Shown here one piece after another: positions 16,854 to 27,758 of a stretch of DNA of 64,000 bases (its first letter is position 1; the number at the start of each line of letters is the position of its first letter). Source of the stretch: Phycisphaerales bacterium (GTDB taxonomy: Bacteria; Planctomycetota; Phycisphaerae; Phycisphaerales; UBA1924). The notes beneath the pieces were generated by a model, which made no database searches, was not told the DNA's origin, and was given only the letters and a program-made list of their open reading frames with translations. Location: assembly GCA_040221175.1 (NCBI GenBank), contig JAVJVK010000019.1, positions 494,495 through 558,494 of the forward strand, written 5' to 3'. The position numbers and the translations under genes were made by a program.

Positions 16854-18413
16854 ATGCCCAAAGACGCCCCCCTGCTGCTCGATGCGTCCGCCCTTTCGAT
16901 CGACGACGTCGTCGCAGTCGCCCGCCGGAAGCGCCCCGTCGCGGTCGACCCGGCCGTCAACCAGCGGCTCGAGTCCATGCGCTCGAAGCTCGAGGCATTG
17001 ACCACCGACGGCAACGCCTACTACGGCATCAACACCGGCTTCGGCTCGCTGGCCCGCACCCGCATCAACTCCGAGAAGCTCCGCGAGCTCCAGGCCAACC
17101 TCATCCGCAGCCACGCGGCGGGCGTGGGCGAGCCGCTCGCCGAAGAAACCGTTCGGGCCATGATGCTGCTGCTCGCGGCGTCCCTTGCGCGCGGCCATTC
17201 CGGCGTGCGCCCGATCGTGGTCGACACGATCCTCGCCTGGCTGAACGCCGGGCTCACGCCGGTCGTCCCGTCGCTGGGCTCGGTTGGCGCTTCGGGCGAC
17301 CTGGCGCCCCTGGCCCACGCGGTGCTCTCGATGATGGGCGAGGCGCCGACCATCGACGGCCGCACGCCCAAGGACGCCGGCATCGAACCGATCACCCTCG
17401 AAGCGAAAGAAGGCCTGGCCCTCATCAACGGCACGCACCTGATGGCCGCGCGGGGCGCGTTGCTCGTGCACGATTTCGATCGCCTGATGACCAGCGCCCT
17501 GGTCGCCAACGCCATCTCGATCGACGCCTTCCGGGCGAGCGCGTCCTATCTCGATCCCCGCGTGCACGCGGCCCGCAACCAGCCCGCCACGGCGGATGTC
17601 GCCGCGAAGCTATTAAGACTCCTCCAACCCAGCGCCATCTGGAAGAGCCACCAGACCGACGACCCGAGGGTGCAGGATCCGTATTCGTTCCGCTGCTCGC
17701 CGTACGTGCTGGGCGCGGCCGTCGATGCCGCATCCCACGTGCGCGTTGCCATCGAGCAAGAGCTTGGCGCCGTCACCGACAACCCGCTGCTCTTCGAGAA
17801 GGCCGACCCCCTGGGCATCGACGAGGACACGCTCGACGTCGTGAGCGCCGGGAACTTCCACGGCATGCCCATCGCCATCGCGCTCGACACGCTTGCGATC
17901 TCCATCGCCCACGTCGCGGGCATCAGCGAGCGGCGTGTGTTCGCCATCCTGGCGGCCAGCGATCCCGAGACGCACCTGCTGCCCTACCTCTCCCACGGTC
18001 CCGGCCTGCATAGCGGACTCATGATCGCCCAGTACACGTCGGCCGCATTGGTCAACGAGATCGCCGGATTGGCCAGCCCGGCCAGCGTCATCAATCTCCC
18101 CACGAGCGCCGGCATCGAGGACTACAACAGCTTCGGGCCGCGCGGTGCCGCCAAGGCCGCCAGGGCCCTCGAACTGGCCGAGAATGTCGTCGCCATCGAG
18201 ATCATCTGCGCCGCCGAGGGCGTGGAGTTCCACCGGCCGCTCACGAGCGGTCCGGCCGTGGAAGAGGCCATGAAGCGGATCCGGACCGTCGTGCCCTCGT
18301 TCTCGGCCGATCGCAGCCCCGCCCCGGCGATCGAGTCGGTTTCGGCGATGATCAGGAGCGACGCCTTCGCCGACATCTTCGACTTCGCGGCCACCGGGAA
18401 CACGGGCGAATAA
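16854..18413 (+). CDS. hutH: Histidine ammonia-lyase
   Basis: 519 residues, full length for the family. It deaminates L-histidine to trans-urocanate in the cytosol, the first step of histidine degradation. The MIO-forming Ala-Ser-Gly is in VGASGDLAPL (Ala146-Ser147-Gly148). YYGINTGFGSLA near residue 60, the conserved NGTHLM, and the EDYNSFGPR segment near residue 425 are all present. Start chosen at the ATG before PKDAPLLLD; an in-frame ATG at 16776 would add an uncharacteristic leader. hutU follows after 6 bp, so both are surely co-transcribed. The usual hutI and hutG are not in the window. Confidence 0.97.
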   Translation: MPKDAPLLLDASALSIDDVVAVARRKRPVAVDPAVNQRLESMRSKLEALTTDGNAYYGINTGFGSLARTRINSEKLRELQANLIRSHAAGVGEPLAEETVRAMMLLLAASLARGHSGVRPIVVDTILAWLNAGLTPVVPSLGSVGASGDLAPLAHAVLSMMGEAPTIDGRTPKDAGIEPITLEAKEGLALINGTHLMAARGALLVHDFDRLMTSALVANAISIDAFRASASYLDPRVHAARNQPATADVAAKLLRLLQPSAIWKSHQTDDPRVQDPYSFRCSPYVLGAAVDAASHVRVAIEQELGAVTDNPLLFEKADPLGIDEDTLDVVSAGNFHGMPIAIALDTLAISIAHVAGISERRVFAILAASDPETHLLPYLSHGPGLHSGLMIAQYTSAALVNEIAGLASPASVINLPTSAGIEDYNSFGPRGAAKAARALELAENVVAIEIICAAEGVEFHRPLTSGPAVEEAMKRIRTVVPSFSADRSPAPAIESVSAMIRSDAFADIFDFAATGNTGE

Positions 18414-18419
18414 TCCACC

Positions 18420-20141
<1,722 letters not shown>

Positions 20142-20214
20142 CCGGGATTGGTCCGCACGCCCACCGTCACGCGTCCGTAACACCAGCGCCCATGCGCGAA
20201 GATCCAGAACTCCA

Positions 20215-20244
20215 CGCCGGGCGTCGCCGTACCGATGCCCGGCG
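20215..20244. terminator. Hairpin downstream of hutU
   Basis: CGCCGGGC at 20215-20222 and GCCCGGCG at 20237-20244 form an 8-bp perfect stem with a 14-nt loop in the spacer after hutU. There is no T-run; its role as terminator is uncertain. Confidence 0.25.
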
Positions 20245-20291
20245 TCGCGATGCGCGGCGCCGATTCCTTCCTGCGCACGCCGGGGCCCGCC

Positions 20292-21785
20292 ATGCACGCC
20301 GCCGCGATCGTCCTCACCGTTCTGGCCGCCCTCGTTGCCGACCCCACGCAGCGCTTCGGCCTCTCCCATCGCGCCTACGAGGAGCCGCCCACGCTGGAAT
20401 GGCGGACGGCGAACGCGAATCTCGTCGTGACGGCCCGCATCGCGGGCGTCCGGGCGTCCAGCGCCGACGACCAGCCCCACACCGTCGCGCTCACGCTCGA
20501 AACACTCGAGGCCATCAAGGGCGATCCGCCCGCCACGCTCGAAGTCCGGCTGGCCGACGAGTCCCCGCGCGCGACGCTGGCCGAGGGGCTGGCCGGGCGC
20601 ATGGACGCCGGCGACGTGGATTTGTGGTTCCTTTCGTGGAATGACGGCGCCGACATCGCCGAACCCATCGAGGGCGGCGTGGTTGCGTCCTTCGTGTTCC
20701 TGACGAACCCGCCCGAGGTTGGCACGCCGGAATCCTGGCTCACCTGGCCCCCGCCGCCGGCGCTCACGAAGGACGGCGCGCGATACGACGGGAGCGCCGC
20801 CATCCTCGACGCGGCGCGCCGGATCGCGGCGATGGATCTGGCCATCGGGGACGTCGAGCCACCGGTCCCCTGGGAACGCATCGAGGCCGCCGAGTGGTGG
20901 GACTGGGACTTCGTAAAGAACTACCGCAACTCGGCGTTCCGCGCTTCGCTCATCGAGCCCTGGCTCGAGCCGCTCGCGCTGGCCATGGTGCACGAGCCGG
21001 CGCGCTTCCTGCCGCCGGCCGAGGGGATCGTCACCGACGAGCAGCGCGCCGCCCGGATGCGCGAGGAAACCGCCGTCCGGGCCGAGGGCGTCCGCCTGCT
21101 GGGCATGAGCTTCCCGCTCGCGGACCACGAGGAACTGTTTTACGAGCTGCGATACGACACGGGCGAGGTCTTCCGGGCCGATCCGCGGCTGGCCGAGCCG
21201 GCGTACCGGTTCAAGGCCGTGGGCGCCCACGCGGAACGCGCCCTCGACCAGCTCATGTACGCCAGGCCCATCACCCCGCGCCGCTGGCCGATGCACCTGT
21301 TCAGCCCGCGCCCCGATGCCGCCGCCATCGCGAAGGTGCACGGCCCGGCGATGGAAGGCCTCGCCGTGGCCGAGATGGAGATCGAACTCAGCGGCGACCA
21401 GAACCCCGAGTACCTGCAACTGTGGGTTCCCGCCGCCGGGGCGGGCGCGCGATACCTGGACCTTGAGCGCCTGCGGACCGAGGGCGCCCACGCGGCGGCC
21501 ATGGCCTTCTTCCGCCACGAGGACGGCGCATACCGGCACACCTTCCACCGCGTCGCCGGCCCCGGGGGTTTCAGCATCACCCTGCACGAGCACGACGGCC
21601 GGCCGATGCTGCTGATCCGCGAGGGCGATTCCCGGGACACGCGCATGGCGTACGGCTGGTGGCCCAGCGAAAATGGCGATGGCGCGTGGGCGTGGTCCGC
21701 CCGGGCGGGCAGCTGGGACTACGAGACCGCCACGTTCACGCCCACGGGCGCGGTGGCGTCCATCACGGGCGCACCGCCGGCCTGA
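20292..21785 (+). CDS. Hypothetical secreted protein
   Basis: 497 residues from the ATG that starts the hydrophobic segment AAAIVLTVLAALVA, a short signal peptide or anchor. An earlier in-frame ATG at 20235 is less likely. The body begins with a beta-rich domain of ~150 residues (LVVTARIAGVRA, TVALTLETLEAIKGDPP), the kind of sequence seen in small secreted domains. A Trp-rich central part (WEWWDWDF-like, about res 200) and a C-terminal beta-rich region with FSITLHEHDGRPMLLI and WWPSENGDGAWAW follow. No catalytic motif is recognised. It is on the same strand as hutU but ~150 bp away and probably unrelated. Confidence 0.72.
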   Translation: MHAAAIVLTVLAALVADPTQRFGLSHRAYEEPPTLEWRTANANLVVTARIAGVRASSADDQPHTVALTLETLEAIKGDPPATLEVRLADESPRATLAEGLAGRMDAGDVDLWFLSWNDGADIAEPIEGGVVASFVFLTNPPEVGTPESWLTWPPPPALTKDGARYDGSAAILDAARRIAAMDLAIGDVEPPVPWERIEAAEWWDWDFVKNYRNSAFRASLIEPWLEPLALAMVHEPARFLPPAEGIVTDEQRAARMREETAVRAEGVRLLGMSFPLADHEELFYELRYDTGEVFRADPRLAEPAYRFKAVGAHAERALDQLMYARPITPRRWPMHLFSPRPDAAAIAKVHGPAMEGLAVAEMEIELSGDQNPEYLQLWVPAAGAGARYLDLERLRTEGAHAAAMAFFRHEDGAYRHTFHRVAGPGGFSITLHEHDGRPMLLIREGDSRDTRMAYGWWPSENGDGAWAWSARAGSWDYETATFTPTGAVASITGAPPA

Positions 21786-21793
21786 TCCCCCGC

Positions 21794-22468
21794 CTACGCC
21801 CGCCCCGCCCGCACGAAGGCGACGACCCCGGCCACCAGGACCGCCGCGATCGGGACGCCGCCCAGGATGGCCAGGCCCACGAGCGTCGCGTAGGGGCCGG
21901 TGTGCCCCATCGCAACCACCAGCACGTGCGACGCGGCCCCGGTCAGGAAGAGCGTCAGCAGCAGGATCACCGTCCACGTGGTCAGCGCTCGCCACCGGGC
22001 CCGGCGGATCGAACGCCCGGCGTGGCCCGTCCGGCGCCCCGTCGTGGCGGCGCCCGGGAAGGGGATCGGCGCGTCCGGATCCGCGCCCGGCGATGCCATC
22101 CGCCCTGCAGGCGCTTCCTCGCGCCACGCCGCGCGGTCGCGCCCGAAGGCCCAGGTCATCTCGCAGGAAGGGCAGGTGGTCCGCCCGCTGATCTCTGCGG
22201 GAACTTCGGTGAGGTCCTGTCCGCACTGCGGGCAGATGGGCCTGGCTCCGGGCGTGGAACGTGCCTGCCGCGGCCGCATGAGGACGACCAGCCCGAGGAC
22301 GCAGCAGCCACCGACGACCAGCGACCCCACCCGCACCACCACGGCGCTCCCCGGCAGGGCGGGCGCGAAGGCCCCGGCGACCAGGGCCAGGAGCATGCCA
22401 GCGGCGAGCCCCGCCGCGAGCACGTGGCGCGCAAGTTCGGCTCCAGGGCGCGATGCTCGGCCGGGCAT
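21794..22468 (-). CDS. Membrane protein with a cytoplasmic zinc-ribbon segment
   Basis: 224 residues. Two hydrophobic segments near the N-terminus (ARHVLAAGLAAGMLLALVAGA and VVRVGSLVVGGCCVLGLVVL) are followed by a zinc ribbon-like ICPQCGQDL...TCPSCEMTW (two CxxC pairs, res ~78-105). A basic linker and two more hydrophobic segments close the protein (TVILLLTLFLTGAASHV, LAILGGVPIAAVLVAGVVAFV). The pattern matches small planctomycete membrane proteins with a rubredoxin-like knuckle; function unknown. Its stop lies 8 bp from the stop of the preceding plus-strand gene. TAGAAC 6 nt before the ATG is a weak leaderless-type candidate. Confidence 0.75.
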   Translation of the reverse strand: MPGRASRPGAELARHVLAAGLAAGMLLALVAGAFAPALPGSAVVVRVGSLVVGGCCVLGLVVLMRPRQARSTPGARPICPQCGQDLTEVPAEISGRTTCPSCEMTWAFGRDRAAWREEAPAGRMASPGADPDAPIPFPGAATTGRRTGHAGRSIRRARWRALTTWTVILLLTLFLTGAASHVLVVAMGHTGPYATLVGLAILGGVPIAAVLVAGVVAFVRAGRA

Positions 22469-22590
22469 GGCGGGGTTCTAGGCCCCCGAACACCCGGTGG
22501 AGCCCGCCGAAGGCTCGCCGCACGCAGGAATCCGCCTGGAATCGGCGTTTTCTCATTCCACGGTGGCTCGGGCGGGGTCCATCACCGCTC

Positions 22591-22629
22591 CCCGAGCGCG
22601 CAGCGCAGGGTCTGCGTTGCGCGCTCGGG
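22591..22629. repeat. Palindromic GC-rich hairpin repeat, copy 1
   Basis: CCCGAGCGCGCAGCGCAG (22591-22608) pairs with CTGCGTTGCGCGCTCGGG (22612-22629) in an 18-bp stem with one G-T wobble and a 3-nt loop. The core GCGCGCAGCGCAG is shared with copies 2 and 3. It lies in the 441-bp gap between the zinc-ribbon gene and the GH35 gene. Confidence 0.85.
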
Positions 22630-22671
22630 AAGCCATGATGCGCTGCCGGGGGGCGGAACACCCGTTCACGG

Positions 22672-22716
22672 CCCCCGGGGCGCGCAGCGCAGGCTCTGCG
22701 TTGCGCGCCACGGGGG
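22672..22716. repeat. Palindromic GC-rich hairpin repeat, copy 2
   Basis: The arms at 22672-22692 and 22696-22716 form a 21-bp stem with two wobble/mismatch positions around the 3-nt loop GCT. The inner half (GCGCGCAGCGCAG) is identical to copy 1 while the outer arms (CCCCCG/CGGGGG) differ, so the stem structure is conserved beyond sequence. Confidence 0.85.
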
Positions 22717-22784
22717 CCGAGGAGCGATCCCAGGGAGCACAAGACCGGTCTTGGAGAGCCCAGGAGCGGTCCTGGGGAGCCAGA

Positions 22785-22813
22785 GCGCGCAGCGCAGGGC
22801 GTGCGCTGCGCGC
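22785..22813. repeat. Palindromic GC-rich hairpin repeat, copy 3
   Basis: GCGCGCAGCGCA (22785-22796) and TGCGCTGCGCGC (22802-22813) form a perfect 12-bp stem with a 5-nt loop. Here the base pair that is a wobble in copies 1 and 2 is a true G-C pair. A separate 12-bp palindrome AAGACCGGTCTT lies at 22741-22752 just before it. Confidence 0.8.
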
Positions 22814-22909
22814 CGGAGCCGGCTGGATCGGGGCCCGGCCGGGCCATGCCCCCACCTCGCCGGGCCGGGCGGGTATGGCCGGTGGGCACGCCCGAATGGC
22901 GGCGAGGAC

Positions 22910-25696
22910 TCAGCCGGCGATGACCGCCGCACTGGCGTCGTAGCCCAGCTTGACCTTCGCCGGGGCCGCCCCGTGCTCGTCGAAGAGGGCCAGCTCGTTG
23001 TGCTTGCCCGCCTTGAGCCAGCTGGCCGGGACATAGAGCGTGGTCTGGTTGCCGGTGGCCTTCCTGTCGGCCGTGGCGACGAAGTAGCGGCCCAGGTGCT
23101 GGCCGTTCACGTACGCCTGGCCCTTGGTCATGCCGCTCAGGTCGACGAACAGCGGCAGGCCGGGATCGGTCCACTCGAAGCCGGTCTTCCACCAGGCCGG
23201 GCAGGATGGCTTGCCGGCGGTCTTGAGGCTGGCTTTGGGCACGGGCTCGTAGGCGCTGGGGGCGGGCTTCTCCCACTTGGCGAAGGCCCAGTCGGCCTTG
23301 GCCGTGACTTCGTTCGTGCCCTCGTCGATGCGCAGGGCGGCCTTGATGGTGGCCAGCATCGCCTCGCCCTCGTCCATCGTCTGGGGGCCGACCACCCCGT
23401 CGTCGTGCAGGGCGAGGTGCAGCACGTTGGCGCCGCGCTTGATCTCCTCGGGCTCGAGCTTCAGCCCGGTGAAGCCGGCGTCGTCGAAGCACGCCAGGGG
23501 CTCGTCGTTGAGCAGGAAGAGCCCGCGGCCCAGCCCGCCGGCGATCGAGAGGAACAGCGGGCTCTTGCGCCGGTGGGTGAAGTTCCACACGAAGCGGAAG
23601 GGGGCCGTGTGGTCGTTCTGGTGGACGTTCCACATGGGGCTGCGGAAGCCCAGCAGATCGGTCGGGGCGTGCTGCTCGACGATCGGGCCCTCCATCTCCA
23701 GCGGCTCGAGCTCGAACGCGTGGCCGAAGACGCCCTTGCGCTCGCCGAAGAGGATGCCCGCGGCCGCCCGGCCCAGGTTCTCGGCCAGGACGACCATGGA
23801 GGTGTCGGTCTTGGGCAGCTTGGCGTCGACGGTCTCGGCAGCACCGGGCCCGAAACCCGCGACGCCGAGGGTCTGGCCCTCGAGATACACGTGCAGGCGG
23901 TCGGCCGCCTCGGGGAAGGCGAGCTTCACCTTCTCGCCGCTCAGCTTTCCGGTGATGCGGTACCAGCCGTAGCCCGAGGGGGCGCCTAGGGTCGCAAGGT
24001 CGGCCGGGCCGTCGATGCTGGCGTACTTGGCGCTCTCGCCGGTGCAGTACTCCTCGGTATCGGCGGTCGACCAGTCCAGCGCGATGCGCTTGGGCGCCTT
24101 CTTGCCGCCCGCGGCGGGGGCCTCGTGGTCGTGGGTCTTGATCGTGCCGTCGGCCTCGACGCTCATGTAGTTCTTCGAGCCCGGCAGGGCGATGGGCGTG
24201 CCGTCGGCGGCGACGCCCGCCACGCCCACGTAGGCCTTGCCGTCGTGCACGAAGCACTCGTCGACCTGCTGCTCGTTGCACACGATGACCAGCACGCCCT
24301 CGTGCTCGAGGGCCTGGGGGCTCTTGCCGCGCGGCACGGTCACGTGCAGGGGCGAGCCGTTGATGCACACGATGCCCTCGGTGGCCGCCGGGCCGAAGGC
24401 GACCATCATCGAGCCCGAACTGGTCAGCACGCTGAGGTTGGTGTAGTCCAGCGTGTGCTTGCTGGTCAGCTTGATGTCGTGCAGGAGCCAGGCCACGCCC
24501 TGCTCGCCCAGATGCACCGGCAGCGTGGTGCCGTCGGCCAGCAGCAGGGTGCACGAAGCGCGGGCCTTGCCGCCCGCGGCCAGATCGAAGACCAGGGCCA
24601 CGCCGCCCTGGGAGCCGTTGAGCTGGACGATGGACACCTGGCCCTTGGCGTCACGCGGCGGCTCGCCGGGGTGGACCACCATCGGGCGCAGCTCGGGGTT
24701 GAGGTGCGCAAGCACGCGGGCGAAGCTGCTGGCGAACATGCACGCGCGGCGCACGACGAGCATCGCCGGCGTCGCGCGGCCGGCCGCGTCGACCAGCCCG
24801 CCGCGATCGGTGGCCGCGTACGACCACGAGCGGTTGGCCAGCCGCCCGCCCGAGAAGCCCTGGTGGTTGCCCGGCGCAAAGCGCGCCAGGGTGAACTGCC
24901 CGGCCCCGGCGAGGATCTCGACGATGCGCCGCAGGAGGGCTCCGCCGTCGACCGGCTCGGCCTTCTCGCCCCACGTGGGTGGATCGCCCACGGCAAGGTC
25001 GAGCACGACGCGCGGTCGATCGGGCCGCACCTCGGCCAGCTGGCGCAGCGAGGCCAGCAGGTCGTCGCTGCCCACCCAGCAGTCGATCTCGGCTTCCTCG
25101 CCCGCCCACAGGTTGTTCGAATTGATGACCGGCACGCTCAGCCCCGCCTCGCGGATGTAGCGGTAGAGTTCACCGAGGTACTTGGGGCCAAGCTCGTTGT
25201 CGCCGCACGTCCACTGGTGCTCGTTCTGGACGAGCAGGATGGGCCCGCCCTTGCCCGCCGCGTTGATCTGGAGGTCGCGGACCTGGTCGGCCACGGCGCT
25301 GATGTACCGGCTGCACGCTTCCAGGAACGGCCCGCTGTCGGCCCGCAGCTCGTGGGCGGGAAGCTGCGTGAGCCACGTCGGCAGCCCGCCGAAGTCGTGG
25401 TCCTCGCCCAAGACCGGACCAAGACGCAGGATGACGTAGAGCCCCGACTCGTGGGCGAGTTCGACGAAGGCGCGCAGGTCCGCGTCGCCTGCGAAATCAA
25501 ACTGCCCGGGCAGCGGCTCGTGCCGAGCCCATTCCAGGGGAACCATGACCGTATTGAGGCCCGACAGCCGGGCTGCATGCAGTCGATCGGCCCACTCGGC
25601 CCGGGGCGTGTGCGCGTACGAGACCGTGCCGCCCACGATCCAGATCCGGCGTCCATCGAGCATGAAGCTGCGGCTATCAAAGGTAACAGTCGGCAT
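22910..25696 (-). CDS. GH35-family beta-galactosidase-like protein with altered nucleophile site
   Basis: 928 residues, no signal peptide. The N-terminal TIM-barrel is recognisably GH35: WARHEPLPGQFDFAGDADL (res ~56-74), ILRLGPV with DFGGLPTWL (res ~89-109) and LLVQNEHQW (res 154-162), in which Glu159 occupies the acid/base position. Where family members have a nucleophile Glu in a (M/T)E-aromatic-W motif, this protein has VVLDLAVG (Asp233), so ordinary catalysis is doubtful. The C-terminal ~450 residues contain jelly-roll domains with GQAYVNGQHLGRYF, the classic lectin-like finishing domain of beta-galactosidases. The start ATG gives MPTVTFDSRS with GGGGAG 8 nt upstream. Divergent from the tolC-like gene. 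Confidence 0.82.
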   Translation of the reverse strand: MPTVTFDSRSFMLDGRRIWIVGGTVSYAHTPRAEWADRLHAARLSGLNTVMVPLEWARHEPLPGQFDFAGDADLRAFVELAHESGLYVILRLGPVLGEDHDFGGLPTWLTQLPAHELRADSGPFLEACSRYISAVADQVRDLQINAAGKGGPILLVQNEHQWTCGDNELGPKYLGELYRYIREAGLSVPVINSNNLWAGEEAEIDCWVGSDDLLASLRQLAEVRPDRPRVVLDLAVGDPPTWGEKAEPVDGGALLRRIVEILAGAGQFTLARFAPGNHQGFSGGRLANRSWSYAATDRGGLVDAAGRATPAMLVVRRACMFASSFARVLAHLNPELRPMVVHPGEPPRDAKGQVSIVQLNGSQGGVALVFDLAAGGKARASCTLLLADGTTLPVHLGEQGVAWLLHDIKLTSKHTLDYTNLSVLTSSGSMMVAFGPAATEGIVCINGSPLHVTVPRGKSPQALEHEGVLVIVCNEQQVDECFVHDGKAYVGVAGVAADGTPIALPGSKNYMSVEADGTIKTHDHEAPAAGGKKAPKRIALDWSTADTEEYCTGESAKYASIDGPADLATLGAPSGYGWYRITGKLSGEKVKLAFPEAADRLHVYLEGQTLGVAGFGPGAAETVDAKLPKTDTSMVVLAENLGRAAAGILFGERKGVFGHAFELEPLEMEGPIVEQHAPTDLLGFRSPMWNVHQNDHTAPFRFVWNFTHRRKSPLFLSIAGGLGRGLFLLNDEPLACFDDAGFTGLKLEPEEIKRGANVLHLALHDDGVVGPQTMDEGEAMLATIKAALRIDEGTNEVTAKADWAFAKWEKPAPSAYEPVPKASLKTAGKPSCPAWWKTGFEWTDPGLPLFVDLSGMTKGQAYVNGQHLGRYFVATADRKATGNQTTLYVPASWLKAGKHNELALFDEHGAAPAKVKLGYDASAAVIAG

Positions 25697-25901
25697 GTAT
25701 CTGGCTCCCCGGGCGGCGCCCCTCGACGATGCGCGGTTCGGCATTCCCAATCACTTGCCAAACAAACACCGCCGGATGTGATGAACCTCGATATTAGACA
25801 CCAAGTTCGCGAATGGCCAGCCCAGCCCGCGCATCAACGCCTGCGCCCCGCAGCGCCATGCCGCCTTCCACACCGCCTGCAACCAAGGCCAAGCCGGGCC
25901 G

Positions 25902-25907
25902 TACCAT
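25902..25907 (+). promoter_or_regulatory. Putative leaderless -10 element (TACCAT) of the tolC-like gene
   Basis: TACCAT ends 8 nt before the ATG at 25916, and there is no Shine-Dalgarno. Confidence 0.35.
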
Positions 25908-25915
25908 CGCCGCAC

Positions 25916-27757
25916 ATGCCCCAGAACCATCGCTCCACAATCCGCGTGCTCGCCCTCCCCGCCGCCGCCGTGCTGGTCCTGCTTTCGGGCTGCGGCGGCA
26001 TGGACCGGATCGACCGGCGCATCGATACGCTCGTGCTCGATCGCTCATCGCTCGTGGGCGCTCAGTCCGCGCCGGTGCAGCGCGAGTTTCCCGACGCTCA
26101 GGCGAGCGAACAGAACCGCCAGGCCCAACTCGACAAGACGCCCGACACGCGCAACCCCGACGTGCAGGACCTCTTCTACGTTCAGGCCGAGGCCGCCCGC
26201 CTCGAGGCCGCCTCGGTCGAAGAACGCCTCAACGCGTACTACACCGACGCTTCCGACGCACTCGACGTGGCCGTGGGCGTGACGTACGGGGGTGAAGAAG
26301 GCGCAGAGGCGCCGCCAATTCCCGATGACGTGATGGTGCTTGACCTGGCCGGCGTGCTCTCGCAGAGCCAGCAGACCGGCAGGGAGTTTCTCGACGCGCA
26401 GGAAGACTACATCCTCTCGGCCATTGCGCTGCTGCGCGAGCGACACCTCTGGGGGCCGCGCTTCTTCAACGACACCACGCTCCAGGTCGCCGGCCAGGGC
26501 GACGACGGCGCCTTCGACAGCGCCGCCACGCTCATCAATGAACTCCGGCTCACGCAACGCCTGCCCTACGGCGGCGACGTTGCCGCCCGCTGGATCGTCA
26601 ACGCTACCGAGCAGCTCCGTTCGAGCGCTACCGAAGACTACCGCCAGTCGTCACAACTCGTGCTCGAAGGAAACATCCCGCTGCTCCGCGGCGCGGGCTA
26701 CGTCGCACGGGAGGACCTGATCCAGGCCGAGCGAGACCTGGTCTACGCCGCCCGCGAATTCGAGCGCTTCCGCCGGGACTACGTGGTCGATATCGCCAGC
26801 CAGTACTTCAACCTGCTCCAGACCGCCGCGAGCATTCGCAACCAGCAGGAACAGCTGCGCAACCTCCGCCAGACGCTCGAGCGCCAGCGCGCCAGACAGG
26901 AAGCCGGCGAGATCGCTCTCTTCGAACTGTCCATTACCGAAAGCAGCGTGTTGAGCGCCAACAACCGTCTTCAAGGCGCCTTCGAGAGCTACATCGTCGC
27001 CCTGGACAGCTTCAAGATCCGTCTGGGCCTGGACCCTACCACGCCCGTAGCGCTGGCGCCGCTCACGCTCGAACTGAGCGACCCGGTCGCCACGCCGACA
27101 GAGGCCGCCCAACTGGCCCTGCTCTACCGCCTCGATCTCCAGACCACGCGCGATCGCGTGCTCGACGCCCGCCGCGCGGTCTCCAACAGCCGAAATAATC
27201 TGCTGCCCGACCTGGACGCCTTCGCCGAAGTCGGCCTGCCCACCGACCCAGACGAGCGGGAAGGCGGCCTTGCATTTGATCCCGATTCCATGCGGTATCT
27301 CGCCGGCATGCGGTTCAGCCTGCCGCTGGATCGAGAGATCGAGCGATTGGGCCTGCGTTCCAGCCAGATCGCTCTGGAGCGATCCGTGCGGAACTTCGAA
27401 CGAGCCCGCGATCAGGTGGTCGTCGACGCCCGAAGCCGGCTGCGGAGCATCGAAGTTGCCCGCTTCCAGTTCATCCTCGCCGAGCGGCAGGTCCAGATCA
27501 ACGAGCAGCGACTCGAAGAGCAGCAGATCCGCGAGGACGAAATCACGCCCCAGGAACTGGTCGATACGCTCAGCGAACTGCTCGACGCGCGAAACGCCCG
27601 TGATGCCGCCCTGACCGACCTTCGGGTCGCGATCCTCAGATACCTCCGAGACACCGGGCAGCTCCGCGTTGGTCGAGACGGGGAAATCCTGCCCCTGCCC
27701 GGGATGGGCCGCATCATCGAACCCACCGAGGCGGGGGACCCAACCGGCGACGGCTAA
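25916..27757 (+). CDS. TolC-family outer-membrane efflux lipoprotein
   Basis: 613 residues. The N-terminus is a lipoprotein signal with lipobox LLSGC, so the protein is probably lipid-anchored in the outer membrane. The central and C-terminal parts (res ~170-590) are long amphipathic helices with ADSFNLLQTA-like and ERQRARQEAGEIALFELS patterns, the coiled-coil barrel of outer-membrane efflux (OEP) proteins; NNLLPDLDAFAEVGLP and FSLPLDREIERLGLRSSQIALE mark the second repeat. TolC-like proteins form exit ducts for efflux pumps or type I secretion, but no inner-membrane pump gene is adjacent. It lies 42 bp upstream of the carotenoid genes on the same strand and may be co-transcribed with them. 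Confidence 0.87.
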   Translation: MPQNHRSTIRVLALPAAAVLVLLSGCGGMDRIDRRIDTLVLDRSSLVGAQSAPVQREFPDAQASEQNRQAQLDKTPDTRNPDVQDLFYVQAEAARLEAASVEERLNAYYTDASDALDVAVGVTYGGEEGAEAPPIPDDVMVLDLAGVLSQSQQTGREFLDAQEDYILSAIALLRERHLWGPRFFNDTTLQVAGQGDDGAFDSAATLINELRLTQRLPYGGDVAARWIVNATEQLRSSATEDYRQSSQLVLEGNIPLLRGAGYVAREDLIQAERDLVYAAREFERFRRDYVVDIASQYFNLLQTAASIRNQQEQLRNLRQTLERQRARQEAGEIALFELSITESSVLSANNRLQGAFESYIVALDSFKIRLGLDPTTPVALAPLTLELSDPVATPTEAAQLALLYRLDLQTTRDRVLDARRAVSNSRNNLLPDLDAFAEVGLPTDPDEREGGLAFDPDSMRYLAGMRFSLPLDREIERLGLRSSQIALERSVRNFERARDQVVVDARSRLRSIEVARFQFILAERQVQINEQRLEEQQIREDEITPQELVDTLSELLDARNARDAALTDLRVAILRYLRDTGQLRVGRDGEILPLPGMGRIIEPTEAGDPTGDG

Positions 27758-27758
27758 A

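Noticed and set aside
15101..18013. A 970-codon open frame on the plus strand opposite the DUF2339 gene and out of frame with hutH
   Set aside because: Composition is His/Arg/Gln-rich and it conflicts with two well-supported genes.
22591..22813. CRISPR array
   Set aside because: The three repeats are palindromic hairpins with unequal spacing and differing flanks, and no cas genes are present.
24125..25915. N-terminal extension of the tolC-like protein by ~600 residues
   Set aside because: The frame is open but antisense to the GH35 gene. The lipoprotein signal at 25916 and the nearby TACCAT define the real start.
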